Source: Franzmannia pantelleriensis
GTDB lineage: Bacteria > Pseudomonadota > Gammaproteobacteria > Pseudomonadales > Halomonadaceae
NCBI RefSeq assembly: GCF_900102875.1
Contig: NZ_FNGH01000001.1
Span: 338,993-402,992 of the forward strand
Length of the DNA: 64,000 nucleotides
Direction: 5' to 3'
Below, piece after piece: positions 39,582 to 50,256 of the stretch. The stretch's first letter is position 1, and each line of letters starts with the position of its first letter. The notes beneath the pieces are model-generated. The model was given only the letters and a program-made list of their open reading frames with translations. It was not told where the DNA came from and searched no databases. The position numbers were made by a program, and so were the translations under genes.

Positions 39582-40762
39582 CAGCGTACATCCCCGGGTC
39601 GGAATCTCAGATTGAACTGACGGAATTGACTCTGCGCGGCCGGTGGCAGCTGGCGCATTTCACGGAAGGGCGACGCGCGCTCGACGGCCTGTATCACCGA
39701 GCGATCGAACGCTCCATCCCCACTACTACTTACAATGGTAGCCCCAATCAGTTCGCCGGTGGGCAGCAGATCGAGACGCAGGGTGGCTTCGAGGCCCGAC
39801 GCCGAGCCGGCCGGAATGATCCAGGCCTGCTCCACTGCGTTGCGCACCAGGTTCTGGAAGCTATTGGCGGCCTGCTCGGCTTGCCGCGCGTTAGCGATCG
39901 ATTCCTGCTCGCCGGCGATCAGGCTATCGATATCGCTGGCGGCCTCGGCAGCGGCGCGTGCGGCCTCCTGGCGCTGGCGCTCGGCTTCCTGCTCAGCCTG
40001 GCGGCGTGCTTCCTCTTCCTGTCGCTGGCGCTCGGCTTCCTGTTCGGCCTGACGGCGCGCCTCCTCTTCCTGACGCTGGCGCTCGGCTTCGGCTTCCCGT
40101 TCGGCTTGCCGCTGACGCTCGGCCTCGGCTTCCCGTTCGGCTTGCCGCTGACGCTCGGCCTCGGCTTCCCGTTCGGCTTGCCGTTGACGCTCGGCCTCGG
40201 CTTCCTGCTCGGCCTGGCGGCGCGCCTCCTCTGCCTGGCGCTGGCGCTCGGCGGCCTCTGCCTCGCGCTGCTGTTCGGCTTCACGGCGTTGCTGTTCCAG
40301 GCGTTGACGCTCGGCCTCGACGGCGGCTTCCTGTTCTTCACGCAGCCGCGCCTGCTGCTCGGCCTCTTCAGCGCGCCGCTGAGCTTCCGCCTCGGCCTCG
40401 AGACGCTGCTGCTCCCGCGCCTGTTGCTGGGCTTCGCGCTCGGCTTGCTGCTCGGCCTGGCGCTGAGCGGCCTCCTCTTCAGCCTGCTGACGCTCGGCCT
40501 CGGCGGCGGCTTCTGCCTCCGCCGCCGCGGCCTCCTCGTCGGCCTGGCGCTGAGCAGCCCTGGCGCGAGCCTCTTCAGCGCGAAGCGCCTGGTCGGTGGT
40601 GGTTTCAGTACTCACCAGGGTGGCCTGCACCACCGACGACGAGGTCGCCTCCGGCTCGCGGCTGGGCAAGGTGATCACGCTCATCACCACCACCAGCACG
40701 TGCAAGCCGACGGCGAGCAGGGTGGGCAGGCCATAGCCTACACGGCTATCGTGTCTGGCCAT
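39581..40762 (-). CDS. tolA: Tol-Pal system protein TolA
   Basis: TolA links the TolQR motor to TolB/Pal. The 393-residue protein has one inner-membrane helix (about 12-33), a very long Ala/Glu/Gln/Arg helical stalk (about 55-300) with 12-residue [12 protein letters not shown]-type repeats, and a small C-terminal domain III ([47 protein letters not shown]). I chose the ATG at 40762 with GAGG upstream; a TTG at 40774 overlapping the tolR stop is possible. Confidence 0.94.
   Translation of the reverse strand: MARHDSRVGYGLPTLLAVGLHVLVVVMSVITLPSREPEATSSSVVQATLVSTETTTDQALRAEEARARAAQRQADEEAAAAEAEAAAEAERQQAEEEAAQRQAEQQAEREAQQQAREQQRLEAEAEAQRRAEEAEQQARLREEQEAAVEAERQRLEQQRREAEQQREAEAAERQRQAEEARRQAEQEAEAERQRQAEREAEAERQRQAEREAEAERQRQAEREAEAERQRQEEEARRQAEQEAERQRQEEEARRQAEQEAERQRQEAARAAAEAASDIDSLIAGEQESIANARQAEQAANSFQNLVRNAVEQAWIIPAGSASGLEATLRLDLLPTGELIGATIVSSSGDGAFDRSVIQAVERASPFREMRQLPPAAQSQFRQFNLRFRPGDVR
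40091..40198. repeat. 36-bp tandem repeat inside tolA (3 copies)
   Basis: Three near-identical 36-base units begin at 40091, 40127 and 40163 and encode 12-residue units of the TolA stalk. Copy number could vary between strains without frameshift. Confidence 0.85.
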
Positions 40763-40770
40763 GACGTTCC

Positions 40771-41211
<441 letters not shown>

Positions 41212-41223
41212 AGCGGTTCTCCC

Positions 41224-41913
41224 TCAGCCGGCGTCGCTGTCGCCACGTCCCTGCAGGTTACGATGCAGGATGGAGTGGAACTCTTCAGCGAAATCTTCGT
41301 ACTTGCCGAGCAACTTGCTGGATTCCGATGACAGCCGGTTGTAGAAGATTACCGCGGGAATCGCTGCGAACAGCCCCATGGCGGTGGCGATCAATGCCTC
41401 GGCGATCCAGGGCGCAACCGTTGCCAGGGTCGCCTGCTGGGCCATCGACAGACTCTGGAAGGAGCCCATGATGCCCCACACGGTGCCGAACAGACCGATA
41501 TAGGGACTCGCCGAGGCCACGGTGGCCAGGAATACCAAGTGCAGGTTGAGGCGCTCTTCTTCTCGCGACCAGGCCACCCGCATCGAGCGTTGTACACCGT
41601 CGAGAATCGCCTGGGGACTGCGCGTCTTGGGCAGCAGCCGATTGAACTCGCGAAAGCCGGCGCGGAACACGTGCTCGGCACCGTGGGTCTCCTGCTCGGA
41701 GGGTGTCTCGCGATACAGCTCATTGAGATCGACGCCGGACCAGAAGCGCTCCTCGAACGCCAGGTGCGTTCGCTTGGCGCGACGCATCACGAAGGTGCGC
41801 TGGAAGATCACGATCCAGGAGACGATCGAACCCACCGTCAGCAGCAGCATGACCAGCTGCACCACGGTGCTGGCGCTCATGATCAGGTGGGGAATGGACA
41901 TGGAGTCGTTCAC
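41224..41913 (-). CDS. tolQ: Tol-Pal system protein TolQ
   Basis: TolQ is the ExbB/MotA-type channel subunit. The 229-residue protein has three membrane helices (about 12-35, 130-155 and 165-190; second helix VFLATVASASPYIGLFGTVWGIMGSF, third APWIAEALIATAMGLFAAIPAVIFYNR). The GTG at 41913 (MNDSMSIPHLIMSAS) is chosen because AGGA lies 7 bases upstream and the length fits the family; an ATG four codons later is possible. It follows ybgC by 11 bases. Confidence 0.94.
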   Translation of the reverse strand: MNDSMSIPHLIMSASTVVQLVMLLLTVGSIVSWIVIFQRTFVMRRAKRTHLAFEERFWSGVDLNELYRETPSEQETHGAEHVFRAGFREFNRLLPKTRSPQAILDGVQRSMRVAWSREEERLNLHLVFLATVASASPYIGLFGTVWGIMGSFQSLSMAQQATLATVAPWIAEALIATAMGLFAAIPAVIFYNRLSSESSKLLGKYEDFAEEFHSILHRNLQGRGDSDAG

Positions 41914-41924
41914 GGGTATCCTCG

Positions 41925-42335
41925 TCAGTCTTGCAAGTGTTGACCGCTCAGAGCGGCACGCAGCGGCGCTGGCCATCGCGTCGGTTTGAGGCGAGTCGCA
42001 TCGATACAGGCGATGTCGACCCAGGCATCGCATAAGGGTTCCCCGCGGCACGTGACTTGCTGATGAAAGGTCATCCGGCAAGCGTCGTGACGCTCGATCT
42101 CAGCGCTGACCTGCAGCGCATCGTCGAGACGGGCGGGCTTGGCATAGCGGCACTCGAGACGATGTACCACCAGCTGAATGTTGGCGTCCAGCAACCCCTG
42201 CTGGGTAAGTCCGAACTGGCGCAACCACTCGCTGCGGGCCCGCTCCATGTATTTGAGGTAGTTGACGTAATAAACGATGCCTCCGGCATCGGTGTCTTCG
42301 ATGTAGACGCGCACCGGCCAGCAGAAGCTGCTCAC
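41925..42335 (-). CDS. ybgC: Tol-Pal-associated acyl-CoA thioesterase YbgC
   Basis: The 136-residue hot-dog fold thioesterase carries the active-site segment [28 protein letters not shown] and belongs to the 4-hydroxybenzoyl-CoA thioesterase group. It is the customary first gene of the tol operon; its acyl-CoA or acyl-ACP substrate in vivo is uncertain. It starts with GTG at 42335, whose GTGA overlaps the ruvB stop by 4 bases, joining ruv and tol transcription units. Confidence 0.92.
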   Translation of the reverse strand: MSSFCWPVRVYIEDTDAGGIVYYVNYLKYMERARSEWLRQFGLTQQGLLDANIQLVVHRLECRYAKPARLDDALQVSAEIERHDACRMTFHQQVTCRGEPLCDAWVDIACIDATRLKPTRWPAPLRAALSGQHLQD

Positions 42336-43369
42336 GCCCCGCCCTCCCCGCTGCTGCTGTCGGGCGGCGTCGGCGCAGCAATACCGAAGTGCTGGTAAGC
42401 CTGGCGCGTGACCACCCGCCCGCGGGCAGTGCGCATCATGAAGCCCTGTTGAATCAGATACGGCTCGATCACATCCTCGATGGTATCGCGCTCTTCGCCG
42501 ATGGCCGCCGCCAGTGAGTCGACACCCACAGGCCCACCATCGAACTTCTCGATCATGGCCAGCAGCAGGCGACGGTCCATGTGATCGAGGCCGTGACGAT
42601 CGACGTGGAGCATGTTCAAGGCGCTATCGGCAATCGCCGCATCTAGCGTGCCATCGCCGCGGACTTCGGCGAAGTCACGTACCCGTCGCAGCAGGCGATT
42701 GGCGATGCGTGGGGTGCCGCGGGCGCGTCGCGCAATCTCGGCGGCGCCCGGGCGATCAGCGCTGACGCCGAGCAGCCGCGCCGAACGCGTGACGATCTCA
42801 GTCAGCTCGCTGACGGCGTAGAATTCCAGCCGCTGGACGATCCCGAAGCGGTCGCGCAGCGGTGATGTCAACAGCCCCGCCCGGGTGGTGGCGCCGACCA
42901 GCGTGAACGGCGGCAGGTCGAGCTTGATCGAGCGCGCCGCGGGCCCCTCACCGATCACGATATCCAGCTGGAAGTCTTCCATGGCCGGATACAGCACCTC
43001 CTCGACCACCGGCGACAGGCGGTGAATCTCGTCGATGAACAGCACGTCACCGGGTTGCAGGTTGGTGAGCATGGCAGCCAGGTCGCCGGCGCGCTCGAGC
43101 ACCGGCCCCGAGGTCGACTTGATATCGACGCCCATCTCGGCGGCGATGATATTCGCCAGGGTGGTCTTGCCAAGCCCCGGCGGCCCGAACACCAGGGTGT
43201 GATCGAGGCTCTCATCGCGACCGCGAGCCGCGCTGATGAAGATATCCAGCTGCTCGCGCACCGCCGGCTGGCCAATATAATCGGCCAGTCGCTGCGGGCG
43301 GATGGCATGATCGACCCGGCTCTCACCCGGCTGGCTCTGGGCCGCGATCAGACGATCGCTGTCAATCAT
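42332..43369 (-). CDS. ruvB: Holliday junction branch migration ATPase RuvB
   Basis: RuvB is the hexameric AAA+ motor of branch migration. The 345-residue protein has [19 protein letters not shown], Walker [16 protein letters not shown], Walker [11 protein letters not shown], the sensor [18 protein letters not shown] and a C-terminal winged helix. It lies 33 bases after ruvA. Confidence 0.97.
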   Translation of the reverse strand: MIDSDRLIAAQSQPGESRVDHAIRPQRLADYIGQPAVREQLDIFISAARGRDESLDHTLVFGPPGLGKTTLANIIAAEMGVDIKSTSGPVLERAGDLAAMLTNLQPGDVLFIDEIHRLSPVVEEVLYPAMEDFQLDIVIGEGPAARSIKLDLPPFTLVGATTRAGLLTSPLRDRFGIVQRLEFYAVSELTEIVTRSARLLGVSADRPGAAEIARRARGTPRIANRLLRRVRDFAEVRGDGTLDAAIADSALNMLHVDRHGLDHMDRRLLLAMIEKFDGGPVGVDSLAAAIGEERDTIEDVIEPYLIQQGFMMRTARGRVVTRQAYQHFGIAAPTPPDSSSGEGGA

Positions 43370-43402
43370 TCGTCACTCTCGTGGGGGTCATGCATCGCTC
43401 CT

Positions 43403-44014
43403 TCAGCCTGCCAGCTTGCGACTCAGGGCGGCCTTGATCAAGGCCTCGGTGGAGAGCCCCTTGTCGAGTCCGCTAAGCATCTTGCTGGCCTCGGTGGGCT
43501 TGTAGCCAAGGGTGACCAGTGCCGCCTCGGCGTCGAGCAGCGGGTCACTGCTGCTGGCCGTGGGGCCGGCGGCCTGTGCCAGATCATCGAGCCCGGCCCC
43601 GCCCTGCTGCCAGTGTGGGAAACGGTCGCGCATCTCGATGATCAACCGCTCTGCGGTCTTCTTGCCGACCCCCGGCAGACGCGTCAGCGCCTTGGCGTCG
43701 TCATCCATCACGCAGCGCATGAACTGCGCCTCTTCCATGCCGGAGAGGATCGCCAAGGCCAGCTTGGGCCCGACCCCGTTGACCTTGATCAAGGCGCGGA
43801 ACAGCGCACGCTCCTGCTCGCGCACGAAGCCGAACAGCAGATGCGCATCCTCACGGATGATCAGGTGAGTAAACAGTTGGGCTTGCTCGCCGGCGGCAGG
43901 CAAGGCCAACAGGGTATTCATCGAGGCTTCGAGTTCGTAACCCACCCCGCCAACGTCGAGCACCAGCCAAGGGGGCTGTTTCTCGAGCAGGGTGCCGCGC
44001 AGGCGTCCAATCAT
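43403..44014 (-). CDS. ruvA: Holliday junction branch migration protein RuvA
   Basis: RuvA binds the four-way junction and loads RuvB. The 203-residue product has the N-terminal OB fold (MIGRLRGTLLEKQPPWLVLDVGGVGYEL), two helix-hairpin-helix motifs (LIKVNGVGPKLALAIL and LTRLPGVGKKTAERLIIEM), a flexible linker and domain III (AEAALVTLGYKPTEASKML). Confidence 0.96.
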   Translation of the reverse strand: MIGRLRGTLLEKQPPWLVLDVGGVGYELEASMNTLLALPAAGEQAQLFTHLIIREDAHLLFGFVREQERALFRALIKVNGVGPKLALAILSGMEEAQFMRCVMDDDAKALTRLPGVGKKTAERLIIEMRDRFPHWQQGGAGLDDLAQAAGPTASSSDPLLDAEAALVTLGYKPTEASKMLSGLDKGLSTEALIKAALSRKLAG

Positions 44015-44112
44015 GCATCACATCCTTGAGCTGACTGGCTAGCCACTATACTGATCGCCGCGACGGCTTACCAGCGTCTTCAAACACTGTTTGATAATCC
44101 TCCAAAGGGGGC

Positions 44113-44664
44113 TCATGACCTGCCGGGACGGTAGTCCCGCCACCCCTTGCCGCGCCCCTTGGCGACGCTGCGCCCGCCATAGCTGCCGCGCTGCACCAGG
44201 CCCAGGCGCGCATGGGCATGGGTAAGAGCGATCGCCAGCGCATCGGCGGCATCCGCCTGGGGGGTGGCGCTGAGCCCAAGGATGGCGGTGACCATATGCT
44301 GGACCTGGGCCTTGTCGGCGGCACCGGTGCCAGTGACGGCCTGCTTGATCTGACGCGGCCCATACTCGCTGACCGGCAGGCCATGATTGGCGGCGCATAC
44401 GATTGCCGTGCCACGGGCCTGGCCGAGCTTGAGCGCCGAGTCGGCGTTCTTGGCCATGAACACCTGCTCGATGGCGAACTCGCCGGGGCAATGAACGGCG
44501 ATCAGTTCGCTGATACCGGCATACACCTGGGCCAGCTTCTGTGGCAGCTCGTCGGCTTGAATGCGAATACAGCCACTGGCCACATAACGGGGCTTGGCCA
44601 GCGATACATCGAGCACGCCGTAGCCGGTAATGCGCGAACCGGGGTCGATGCCGAGAATCAGCAT
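44113..44664 (-). CDS. ruvC: Crossover junction endodeoxyribonuclease RuvC
   Basis: RuvC resolves Holliday junctions. The 183-residue nuclease starts [19 protein letters not shown] with the first catalytic Asp, continues with the second acidic motif in [23 protein letters not shown], and ends with the last catalytic pair in [14 protein letters not shown]. The tail after residue 160 is short and basic. In Pseudomonas yebC usually lies between aspS and ruvC; here only 88 bases separate the two. Confidence 0.96.
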   Translation of the reverse strand: MLILGIDPGSRITGYGVLDVSLAKPRYVASGCIRIQADELPQKLAQVYAGISELIAVHCPGEFAIEQVFMAKNADSALKLGQARGTAIVCAANHGLPVSEYGPRQIKQAVTGTGAADKAQVQHMVTAILGLSATPQADAADALAIALTHAHARLGLVQRGSYGGRSVAKGRGKGWRDYRPGRS

Positions 44665-44752
44665 GATGGCTGCCCCTCCACGCCCGCGCCCGGCGCAGAC
44701 GACGTCGGCGCCTCGCGGGCGCCGACATACTGCGATAACGACATGGCGGCGA

Positions 44753-46534
44753 TCACTCGCCGGCCGTCTCCGGCTTGGCCTTCTGGCGCAGCCGGATATT
44801 GAGCTCCTTGAGCTGCTCGGCGTTGACCTCGCCGGGGGCGTCGGTCATCAGGCAGGCGGCACTCTGGGTCTTGGGGAAGGCGATCACCTCGCGGATGGTC
44901 TTGGCGCCAGTCATCAGCATGACCAGGCGATCGAGACCGAAAGCCAAGCCGCCGTGGGGCGGTGCGCCGTACTTCAAGGCGTCGAGCAGGAAGCCAAATT
45001 TCTCCTCGGCCTCGTCTTCGCCAATGCCCAGCACATCGAATACGGTCCGCTGCATGCTCTGGTCATGAATACGGATCGACCCGCCGCCCAGCTCGGTGCC
45101 GTTGAGCACCATGTCATAGGCACGCGACAGTGCCGCCGCCGGCTCCGCCTTGAGTGCCTCAGGGCTGCACGACGGCGCGGTAAACGGATGGTGCAGTGCG
45201 TGAAGTCGACCGGCGTCATCGGCCTCGAACATCGGGAAATCGACCACCCAGAGCGGTGCCCAGGCCTGGGTATAGAGATCCAGATCCTCGCCCAGCTTGA
45301 CGCGAAGTGCGCCCAACGCCTCGTTGACGACCCGGGTCTTGTCGGCGCCGAAGAAGATAATGTCGCCGTCCTGAGCGTCGAGGCGCTCGAGCAGCTGGTC
45401 GACCACGTTCTCCATGAACTTGACGATCGGCGACTGCAGCCCCTCGAGCCCCTTGGCGCGCTCATTGACCTTGATCCAGGCCAGGCCCTTGGCGCCGTAG
45501 ATGCCGACGAACTTGGTGTACTCATCGATGGCCTTGCGCGACAGCTCGGCGCCTCCCGGCACCTTGAGCGCCGCCACACGACCATCGACGGCAGTCGCCG
45601 GCCCGGAGAACACCTTGAAATCGACCTGAGACATCAGATCGTCGACATCGGTCAGCTCCAGCGGGATGCGCAGGTCCGGCTTGTCGGACCCGAAGCGCGA
45701 CATCGCCTCGCTATAAGCCATACGCGGGAAGCTCGGCAATTCGACGTCGAGCACCTCATGGAACAGGCCGCGAATCATCTCCTCGGTGATGCCCATGATG
45801 TCGTCTTCTTCGACGAACGAGGCCTCGAGGTCGATCTGGGTGAACTCGGGCTGGCGATCGGCGCGCAGGTCCTCGTCACGGAAACACTTGGCGATCTGGT
45901 AGTAGCGATCGAAGCCCGACACCATCAACAGCTGCTTGAACAGCTGCGGCGACTGCGGCAATGCGAAGAAGCTGCCGGCGTGGGTGCGGCTCGGCACCAG
46001 ATAATCGCGGGCGCCCTCCGGGGTGGCGCGGGTCAGGATCGGCGTCTCGATATCCAGGAACCCCTGGTTCTCGAGATAGGCGCGCACGTTGTGGGAGATC
46101 CGCGAGCGCAGGCGCAGCTTGTCGATCATCTCCGGACGGCGCAGGTCGATGTAACGATGCTTGAGGCGTACCTCTTCGCCAACCTTGCCGTGCTCATCGA
46201 GCTGGAACGGCGGCGTCGCTGCCGTGTTGAGCACCTCGACCTGCTTGGCAAGCACCTCGATCATGCCGGTCGGCATGTTGGGGTTCTCGGTACCTTCAGG
46301 CCGCGGCCGCACGCGACCGGTGATGCGCAGCACATACTCATTGCGGGCGCGGTCGGCGGTGGCGAAGGCCTCCTCGGTATCCGGGTCGACCACTACCTGG
46401 GCGATGCCGTCGCGGTCGCGCATGTCGAGGAAAATCACCCCGCCGTGATCACGGCGGCGATGTACCCAGCCGCACAGGGTGACCTGGTCATCCACCAGAG
46501 TCTCGTTGAGCTGGCCGCAATAATGACTGCGCAT
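44753..46534 (-). CDS. aspS: Aspartyl-tRNA synthetase
   Basis: The 593-residue class II synthetase starts [33 protein letters not shown] (OB-fold anticodon domain). It then has the class II core with motif 2 around [27 protein letters not shown], the bacterial GAD insertion, and motif 3 [15 protein letters not shown]. It may be a non-discriminating enzyme that also charges tRNA-Asn, as in Pseudomonas, but this cannot be decided here. The ATG at 46534 is the family start; the frame is open for 14 more codons. Confidence 0.95.
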   Translation of the reverse strand: MRSHYCGQLNETLVDDQVTLCGWVHRRRDHGGVIFLDMRDRDGIAQVVVDPDTEEAFATADRARNEYVLRITGRVRPRPEGTENPNMPTGMIEVLAKQVEVLNTAATPPFQLDEHGKVGEEVRLKHRYIDLRRPEMIDKLRLRSRISHNVRAYLENQGFLDIETPILTRATPEGARDYLVPSRTHAGSFFALPQSPQLFKQLLMVSGFDRYYQIAKCFRDEDLRADRQPEFTQIDLEASFVEEDDIMGITEEMIRGLFHEVLDVELPSFPRMAYSEAMSRFGSDKPDLRIPLELTDVDDLMSQVDFKVFSGPATAVDGRVAALKVPGGAELSRKAIDEYTKFVGIYGAKGLAWIKVNERAKGLEGLQSPIVKFMENVVDQLLERLDAQDGDIIFFGADKTRVVNEALGALRVKLGEDLDLYTQAWAPLWVVDFPMFEADDAGRLHALHHPFTAPSCSPEALKAEPAAALSRAYDMVLNGTELGGGSIRIHDQSMQRTVFDVLGIGEDEAEEKFGFLLDALKYGAPPHGGLAFGLDRLVMLMTGAKTIREVIAFPKTQSAACLMTDAPGEVNAEQLKELNIRLRQKAKPETAGE

Positions 46535-46588
46535 GTTACATCCTGTTCTGTTGCATGGATCGAAAGGGTCAGGCACGGCGCCCGGCTC

Positions 46589-46852
46589 TCAGGCCGCGGC
46601 GCCATCCTTGCTAGAGGTCTTGCTCGACGCCTTGCTGTCGGCGCCGTCGCCGGCCAGGTTCTTCTTGCTGCCGGACTTGAAATCGGTTTCGTACCAGCCG
46701 CCACCGGCGAGCCGGAAGCCTGCCGCCGAAACCAGACGGCTCAGCGCCGGCTGTTCACAGCTAGGGCAGTCTGTCAGCGGTGCGGCGCTGATCTTCTGAA
46801 GCTTTTCCAGGCGTTGGCCACAGGCCTTGCACTCATATTCGTAGATGGGCAT
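46589..46852 (-). CDS. FmdB-type zinc-ribbon protein
   Basis: The 87-residue protein starts MPIYEYECKACGQRLEKLQK with a CxxC...CPSC zinc ribbon (DCPSCEQPALSRLVSAAGF), then KSGSKKNLA and a Ser/Lys/Ala-rich tail. The family is small regulatory or nucleic-acid-binding proteins of unknown role. It lies 54 bases upstream of aspS on the same strand, its normal place in Pseudomonas and relatives. Confidence 0.88.
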   Translation of the reverse strand: MPIYEYECKACGQRLEKLQKISAAPLTDCPSCEQPALSRLVSAAGFRLAGGGWYETDFKSGSKKNLAGDGADSKASSKTSSKDGAAA

Positions 46853-47064
46853 GGTTCTAGTCTCTCCGAAAGACCATGATAGTAAGGCCGTGGCGAACCG
46901 CTGAATAACGATGGCCGCGACCGAACGCTGATATAGGGTCAGCCGCGCTTATTCCAAGGGTGCGCACTTTCCAAGCCTGCCTCGAAAGCCCGATAGTATA
47001 GCGTGTTGCGCCCCCCAACGGGCAAGGCAAGCCACCCGACTGACCATTCCGACGAGGAACTGCC

Positions 47065-48009
47065 ATGAAAGCCGTGATTCTGGATGCTGCTACCCTGGGT
47101 GAGGACATCGACCTGACGCCGCTCCGCGAGCAGGTCGACAGTCTCGAGGTTCATGCCATCACTGCCCCGGAGCAGCGCCTGGAGCGCCTGGCTGGCGCAC
47201 GCATCGCCATCGTCAACAAGGTGGTGCTGGACGCCGAGCTGCTCGAGCAGCTGCCGGCCCTCGAGCTGATCTGCGTGCTCGCCACCGGCACCAACAATAT
47301 CGACATGGCCGCTGCCGAACGTCACGGCATCGACGTTCGCAACGTATCCGCTTATGGCACCGCCAGCGTGGCCCAGCACACCCTGATGCTGATGCTGGCA
47401 CTGGCAAATCGCCTGCCACTCTATCAGCAGGATGTCGCCGCCGGGCGCTGGGGCGACAGCCCGTTCTTCTGCCTGATGGGGCACCGTACCTTGCAGTTGG
47501 CCGGCAAACGGCTGGTGGTGGTTGGCCAGGGCGAGCTAGGTTCACGGGTCGCCCAGCTCGCCGAGGCCTTCGGCATGCAGGTGACCTTCGCCGCGCGTCC
47601 CGGCAACGAGGCCAGTGATAGCCGTCCTGCGCTGGCCGAGCTGGCACCGAGCGCGGATATCATCACGCTACACTGCCCGCTGACCGATGCCACCCGCGGT
47701 CTGATCGATGCCGCCATGCTGGCTCGCATGCAGGATGACGCCCTGCTGATCAACTGTGCTCGGGGGGGTATCGTCGATGAGGCCGCCGCGCTTGCCGCCT
47801 TGCGCGACGGCGCCCTCGGCGGCCTCGGGGTGGACTCGCTGCCGGTGGAGCCACCCCGCGACGGGCATCCGCTGATCGCTGCCAGCAGCGAGCCCCTCAA
47901 CCTGATCGTCACGCCCCACAATGCCTGGATCACCCCCGAGTCGCGAGCCAACGTGGTCAAGCTCACCGTCGACAACTTGCGCGCCTGGCGCGCAGCCAGG
48001 ACAGGCTGA
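47065..48009 (+). CDS. D-2-hydroxyacid dehydrogenase (hydroxypyruvate/glyoxylate reductase-like)
   Basis: The 314-residue NAD(P)-dependent dehydrogenase has the nucleotide loop VVVGQGELGSRVAQLAEAFGM, the substrate/catalytic Arg in INCARGGIVDE, Glu in the LPVEPP region and His in TPHNAWITPE. Relatives reduce hydroxypyruvate, glyoxylate or other 2-oxoacids. The ATG at 47065 is preceded by GAGGA. It is followed by a ribokinase after 49 bases, so it may share a transcript. Confidence 0.9.
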   Translation: MKAVILDAATLGEDIDLTPLREQVDSLEVHAITAPEQRLERLAGARIAIVNKVVLDAELLEQLPALELICVLATGTNNIDMAAAERHGIDVRNVSAYGTASVAQHTLMLMLALANRLPLYQQDVAAGRWGDSPFFCLMGHRTLQLAGKRLVVVGQGELGSRVAQLAEAFGMQVTFAARPGNEASDSRPALAELAPSADIITLHCPLTDATRGLIDAAMLARMQDDALLINCARGGIVDEAAALAALRDGALGGLGVDSLPVEPPRDGHPLIAASSEPLNLIVTPHNAWITPESRANVVKLTVDNLRAWRAARTG

Positions 48010-48058
48010 GCCGCGTCTGCTAGCCTCTCGCGCCCGGCCACACACGCAAGGAGCCCGC

Positions 48059-48988
48059 ATGCCCCGCCCCGTTTACAACTTCGGTTCGATCAATATCGAT
48101 CACGTCTACCGGGTACCCCATCTGGTACGCCCCGGAGAAACCCTGGCCAGCCGTAGCTTCCAGCAGGTGCTAGGCGGCAAGGGCGCCAACCAGTCGCTGG
48201 CCATGGCCCGCGCCGGCGGTCGGATCGAGCACTGGGGGCGGCTGGGCCAGGCCGACGCCTGGGCCCTGCAGATTCTCTCCCAGGCCGGGGTCGGCCTCGA
48301 TGACACGGAGCTTCACGACGAACCCAGCGGCCACGCGCTGATCCAGGTCGATGACCAGGGCGAGAATGCGATCATCCTGCACCCCGGGGCCAATCACGGC
48401 TTCAGCGATGCTGCTATCGAGGCCCTGCTGGCCAAGGCGCAACCCGGCGATAGCCTGCTGCTGCAGAACGAGTGCAATGGCCTCGATCATCTGATGCGCA
48501 GCGCCGCACAGGCGGGGCTGGAGATTGCCTTCAACCCGGCGCCGATGAACGCCGCCGCGGCGGCGCTGCCGCTTAGCGCCTGCCAGTTGCTGTTCGTCAA
48601 TCGCGGCGAGGCCGCAGCGCTGGTCGACCTGCCAGAGAGCAGCTCGCCGCGGCACTTGCTCGAAGCGCTGGCGCAGCGGCTCCCTGACACCGAGCTGGTA
48701 TTGACGCTAGGCGGCGATGGCGTCTGTTACCACAGCGAGCATCACCAGCTGATGCTGCCCGCCCAGCGCGTCAAGGCCGTCGACACCACCGCCGCCGGCG
48801 ATACCTTCATCGGTTATTTCATGGCCGCCCGCCAGGCCGGTGAAGCGGTGATAGCGTGTCTGCAGCGTGCCAGCACCGCCTCGGCGCTGTGCGTTCAGCG
48901 CGAAGGCGCAGCGCCCAGCATCCCACTGGCAAGCGAGGTCGAAGCGGCTCTCCGCGACTGGCCAACCCTGGCGGTCGCGCCATACTAA
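48059..48988 (+). CDS. rbsK: PfkB-family carbohydrate kinase, probable ribokinase
   Basis: The 309-residue sugar kinase shows NFGSINIDHVYRVPHLVRPGETL, the GGKGANQSLAMARAG signature and the C-terminal VDTTAAGDTFIGYF with the catalytic Asp. It resembles RbsK, which phosphorylates ribose at O5. The ATG at 48059 has AAGGAG at 48048-48053. Being directly upstream of a nucleoside hydrolase supports a role in salvaging ribose released from nucleosides. Confidence 0.88.
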   Translation: MPRPVYNFGSINIDHVYRVPHLVRPGETLASRSFQQVLGGKGANQSLAMARAGGRIEHWGRLGQADAWALQILSQAGVGLDDTELHDEPSGHALIQVDDQGENAIILHPGANHGFSDAAIEALLAKAQPGDSLLLQNECNGLDHLMRSAAQAGLEIAFNPAPMNAAAAALPLSACQLLFVNRGEAAALVDLPESSSPRHLLEALAQRLPDTELVLTLGGDGVCYHSEHHQLMLPAQRVKAVDTTAAGDTFIGYFMAARQAGEAVIACLQRASTASALCVQREGAAPSIPLASEVEAALRDWPTLAVAPY

Positions 48989-49028
48989 CCCCGTCACACC
49001 CACGGTTTTGCTACCACAAGGACGCAGT

Positions 49029-49970
49029 ATGACGACTCCGATCATTTTCGATACCGATCCCGGCGTAGACGACGCCCAGGCGATTGCCATTGCCCTCGCC
49101 CATCCCGACATCGAGCTGTTGGGCCTGACAACCACCTACGGCAATGTCGATATCGACACCGCCACTCACAACGCCCTGCTGTTGAGTGAGCTGGCCGGCC
49201 AGACGATTCCCGTGGCCCAAGGCGCCGCGGCACCATTGGTCAAGCCCAAGCACCCGGCTCCCGCCCATATCCACGGGGCCAACGGCCTGGGCAACATCGA
49301 GCTACCAACGGTGAGCGGTCAGGCGGATTCGCGCAGCGCTGCGCAGTTCATCGTCGATACTGTCAATGCACGCCCCGGGGAGGTGACGCTGGTGGCGGTG
49401 GGGCCGCTCGGCAACCTGGCAGCAGCCTTGCAGCTCGATCCGAGTATCGTCGAACGGGTCAAGCAGGTGGTGATCATGGGCGGGTCGATTCGCGAGGGCG
49501 GCAACGTCACGCCGGTGGCCGAGGCCAATATGTTCAACGACCCCCATGCCGCGTCGCGTGCCCTGACTGCCGGCTGGCCGCTGGTGATGGTAGGGCTCGA
49601 TGCCACTCACCGCTGCGTGCTCTCCCCGGCCGATATGGACACCATCGCCGCGGGCCAGGGGCGTCTCGGCGACGTGCTCAAGGGCAGCTATGGCTTCTAT
49701 CGCGACTTCTACCAGCAGGCGCTGGGCATCGATGGCTGCTGCCCCCACGACAGCTGTGCGCTGGCCTGGCTGATGGCCCCGCAGCTGTTCACCACCGCAC
49801 GAGGACACCTCACGGTGGCGACCGACGGCGATGCCGAGGGCCAGACCATCTTTGCCCCCGAGGGGCGCCCCTTCCTCGATGCACGCTGGTCGCGCACCCC
49901 GCTGGTCGACGTCTGCCTCGATGCCGACGGGGCCGCGGTGGTGAAGTGGATCGTCGACACGCTCAAATAG
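49029..49970 (+). CDS. Inosine-uridine-type nucleoside hydrolase
   Basis: The 313-residue enzyme splits ribonucleosides into base and ribose. The Ca-binding signature DTDPGVDDAQAI is at the N-terminus, with VKQVVIMGGSIREGGNVTPVAEANMFNDPHAA in the middle and HDSCALAWL near the end, all typical of the RihA/IunH group. The specificity (pyrimidine or purine) is not clear. The ATG at 49029 has AAGGA upstream. It follows rbsK by 40 bases, giving a hydrolase-kinase pair. Confidence 0.92.
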   Translation: MTTPIIFDTDPGVDDAQAIAIALAHPDIELLGLTTTYGNVDIDTATHNALLLSELAGQTIPVAQGAAAPLVKPKHPAPAHIHGANGLGNIELPTVSGQADSRSAAQFIVDTVNARPGEVTLVAVGPLGNLAAALQLDPSIVERVKQVVIMGGSIREGGNVTPVAEANMFNDPHAASRALTAGWPLVMVGLDATHRCVLSPADMDTIAAGQGRLGDVLKGSYGFYRDFYQQALGIDGCCPHDSCALAWLMAPQLFTTARGHLTVATDGDAEGQTIFAPEGRPFLDARWSRTPLVDVCLDADGAAVVKWIVDTLK

Positions 49971-49973
49971 TGC

Positions 49974-50246
49974 TTATAGCGTCACGAAGGCGTCGCGGTC
50001 ACGGTACTCGACGCCTTCCAGCTCGACATGGGTCACCCGGGCACCGGGAGGCCCTTTCCACAACCACTCGATGACCGCATTCACCTCGCTGCTTGCGCCG
50101 CACAACAGCACCTCCACGCGTCCATCGGGGAGATTCTTGGCGTGGCCGGTGACCCCATGCTGAAGCGCCTGCTCCTGGGTCGAGCGACGATACCACACGC
50201 CCTGTACCTTGCCGGTAACCACGGCCTTGACGCAGCATTTGCTCAT
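49974..50246 (-). CDS. acyP: Acylphosphatase
   Basis: The 90-residue protein has the catalytic Arg loop GKVQGVWYRRSTQEQA and the Asn motif GHAKNLPDGRVEVLLCG; the usual phenylalanine in VQGVxFR is Tyr here. It hydrolyses acyl phosphates. The ATG at 50246 is 10 bases after the yihY stop, and the open frame extends further but without family support. It ends 3 bases from the nucleoside hydrolase stop on the opposite strand. Confidence 0.9.
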   Translation of the reverse strand: MSKCCVKAVVTGKVQGVWYRRSTQEQALQHGVTGHAKNLPDGRVEVLLCGASSEVNAVIEWLWKGPPGARVTHVELEGVEYRDRDAFVTL

Positions 50247-50256
50247 GGCGCTCTCC

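Noticed and set aside
44630-46879. Very long open frame (749 codons) on the plus strand opposite aspS
   Set aside because: It is antisense to a clear aspS. Long antisense frames are expected at high GC because stops are rare opposite a biased coding frame. It has no recognisable domain or ribosome site.
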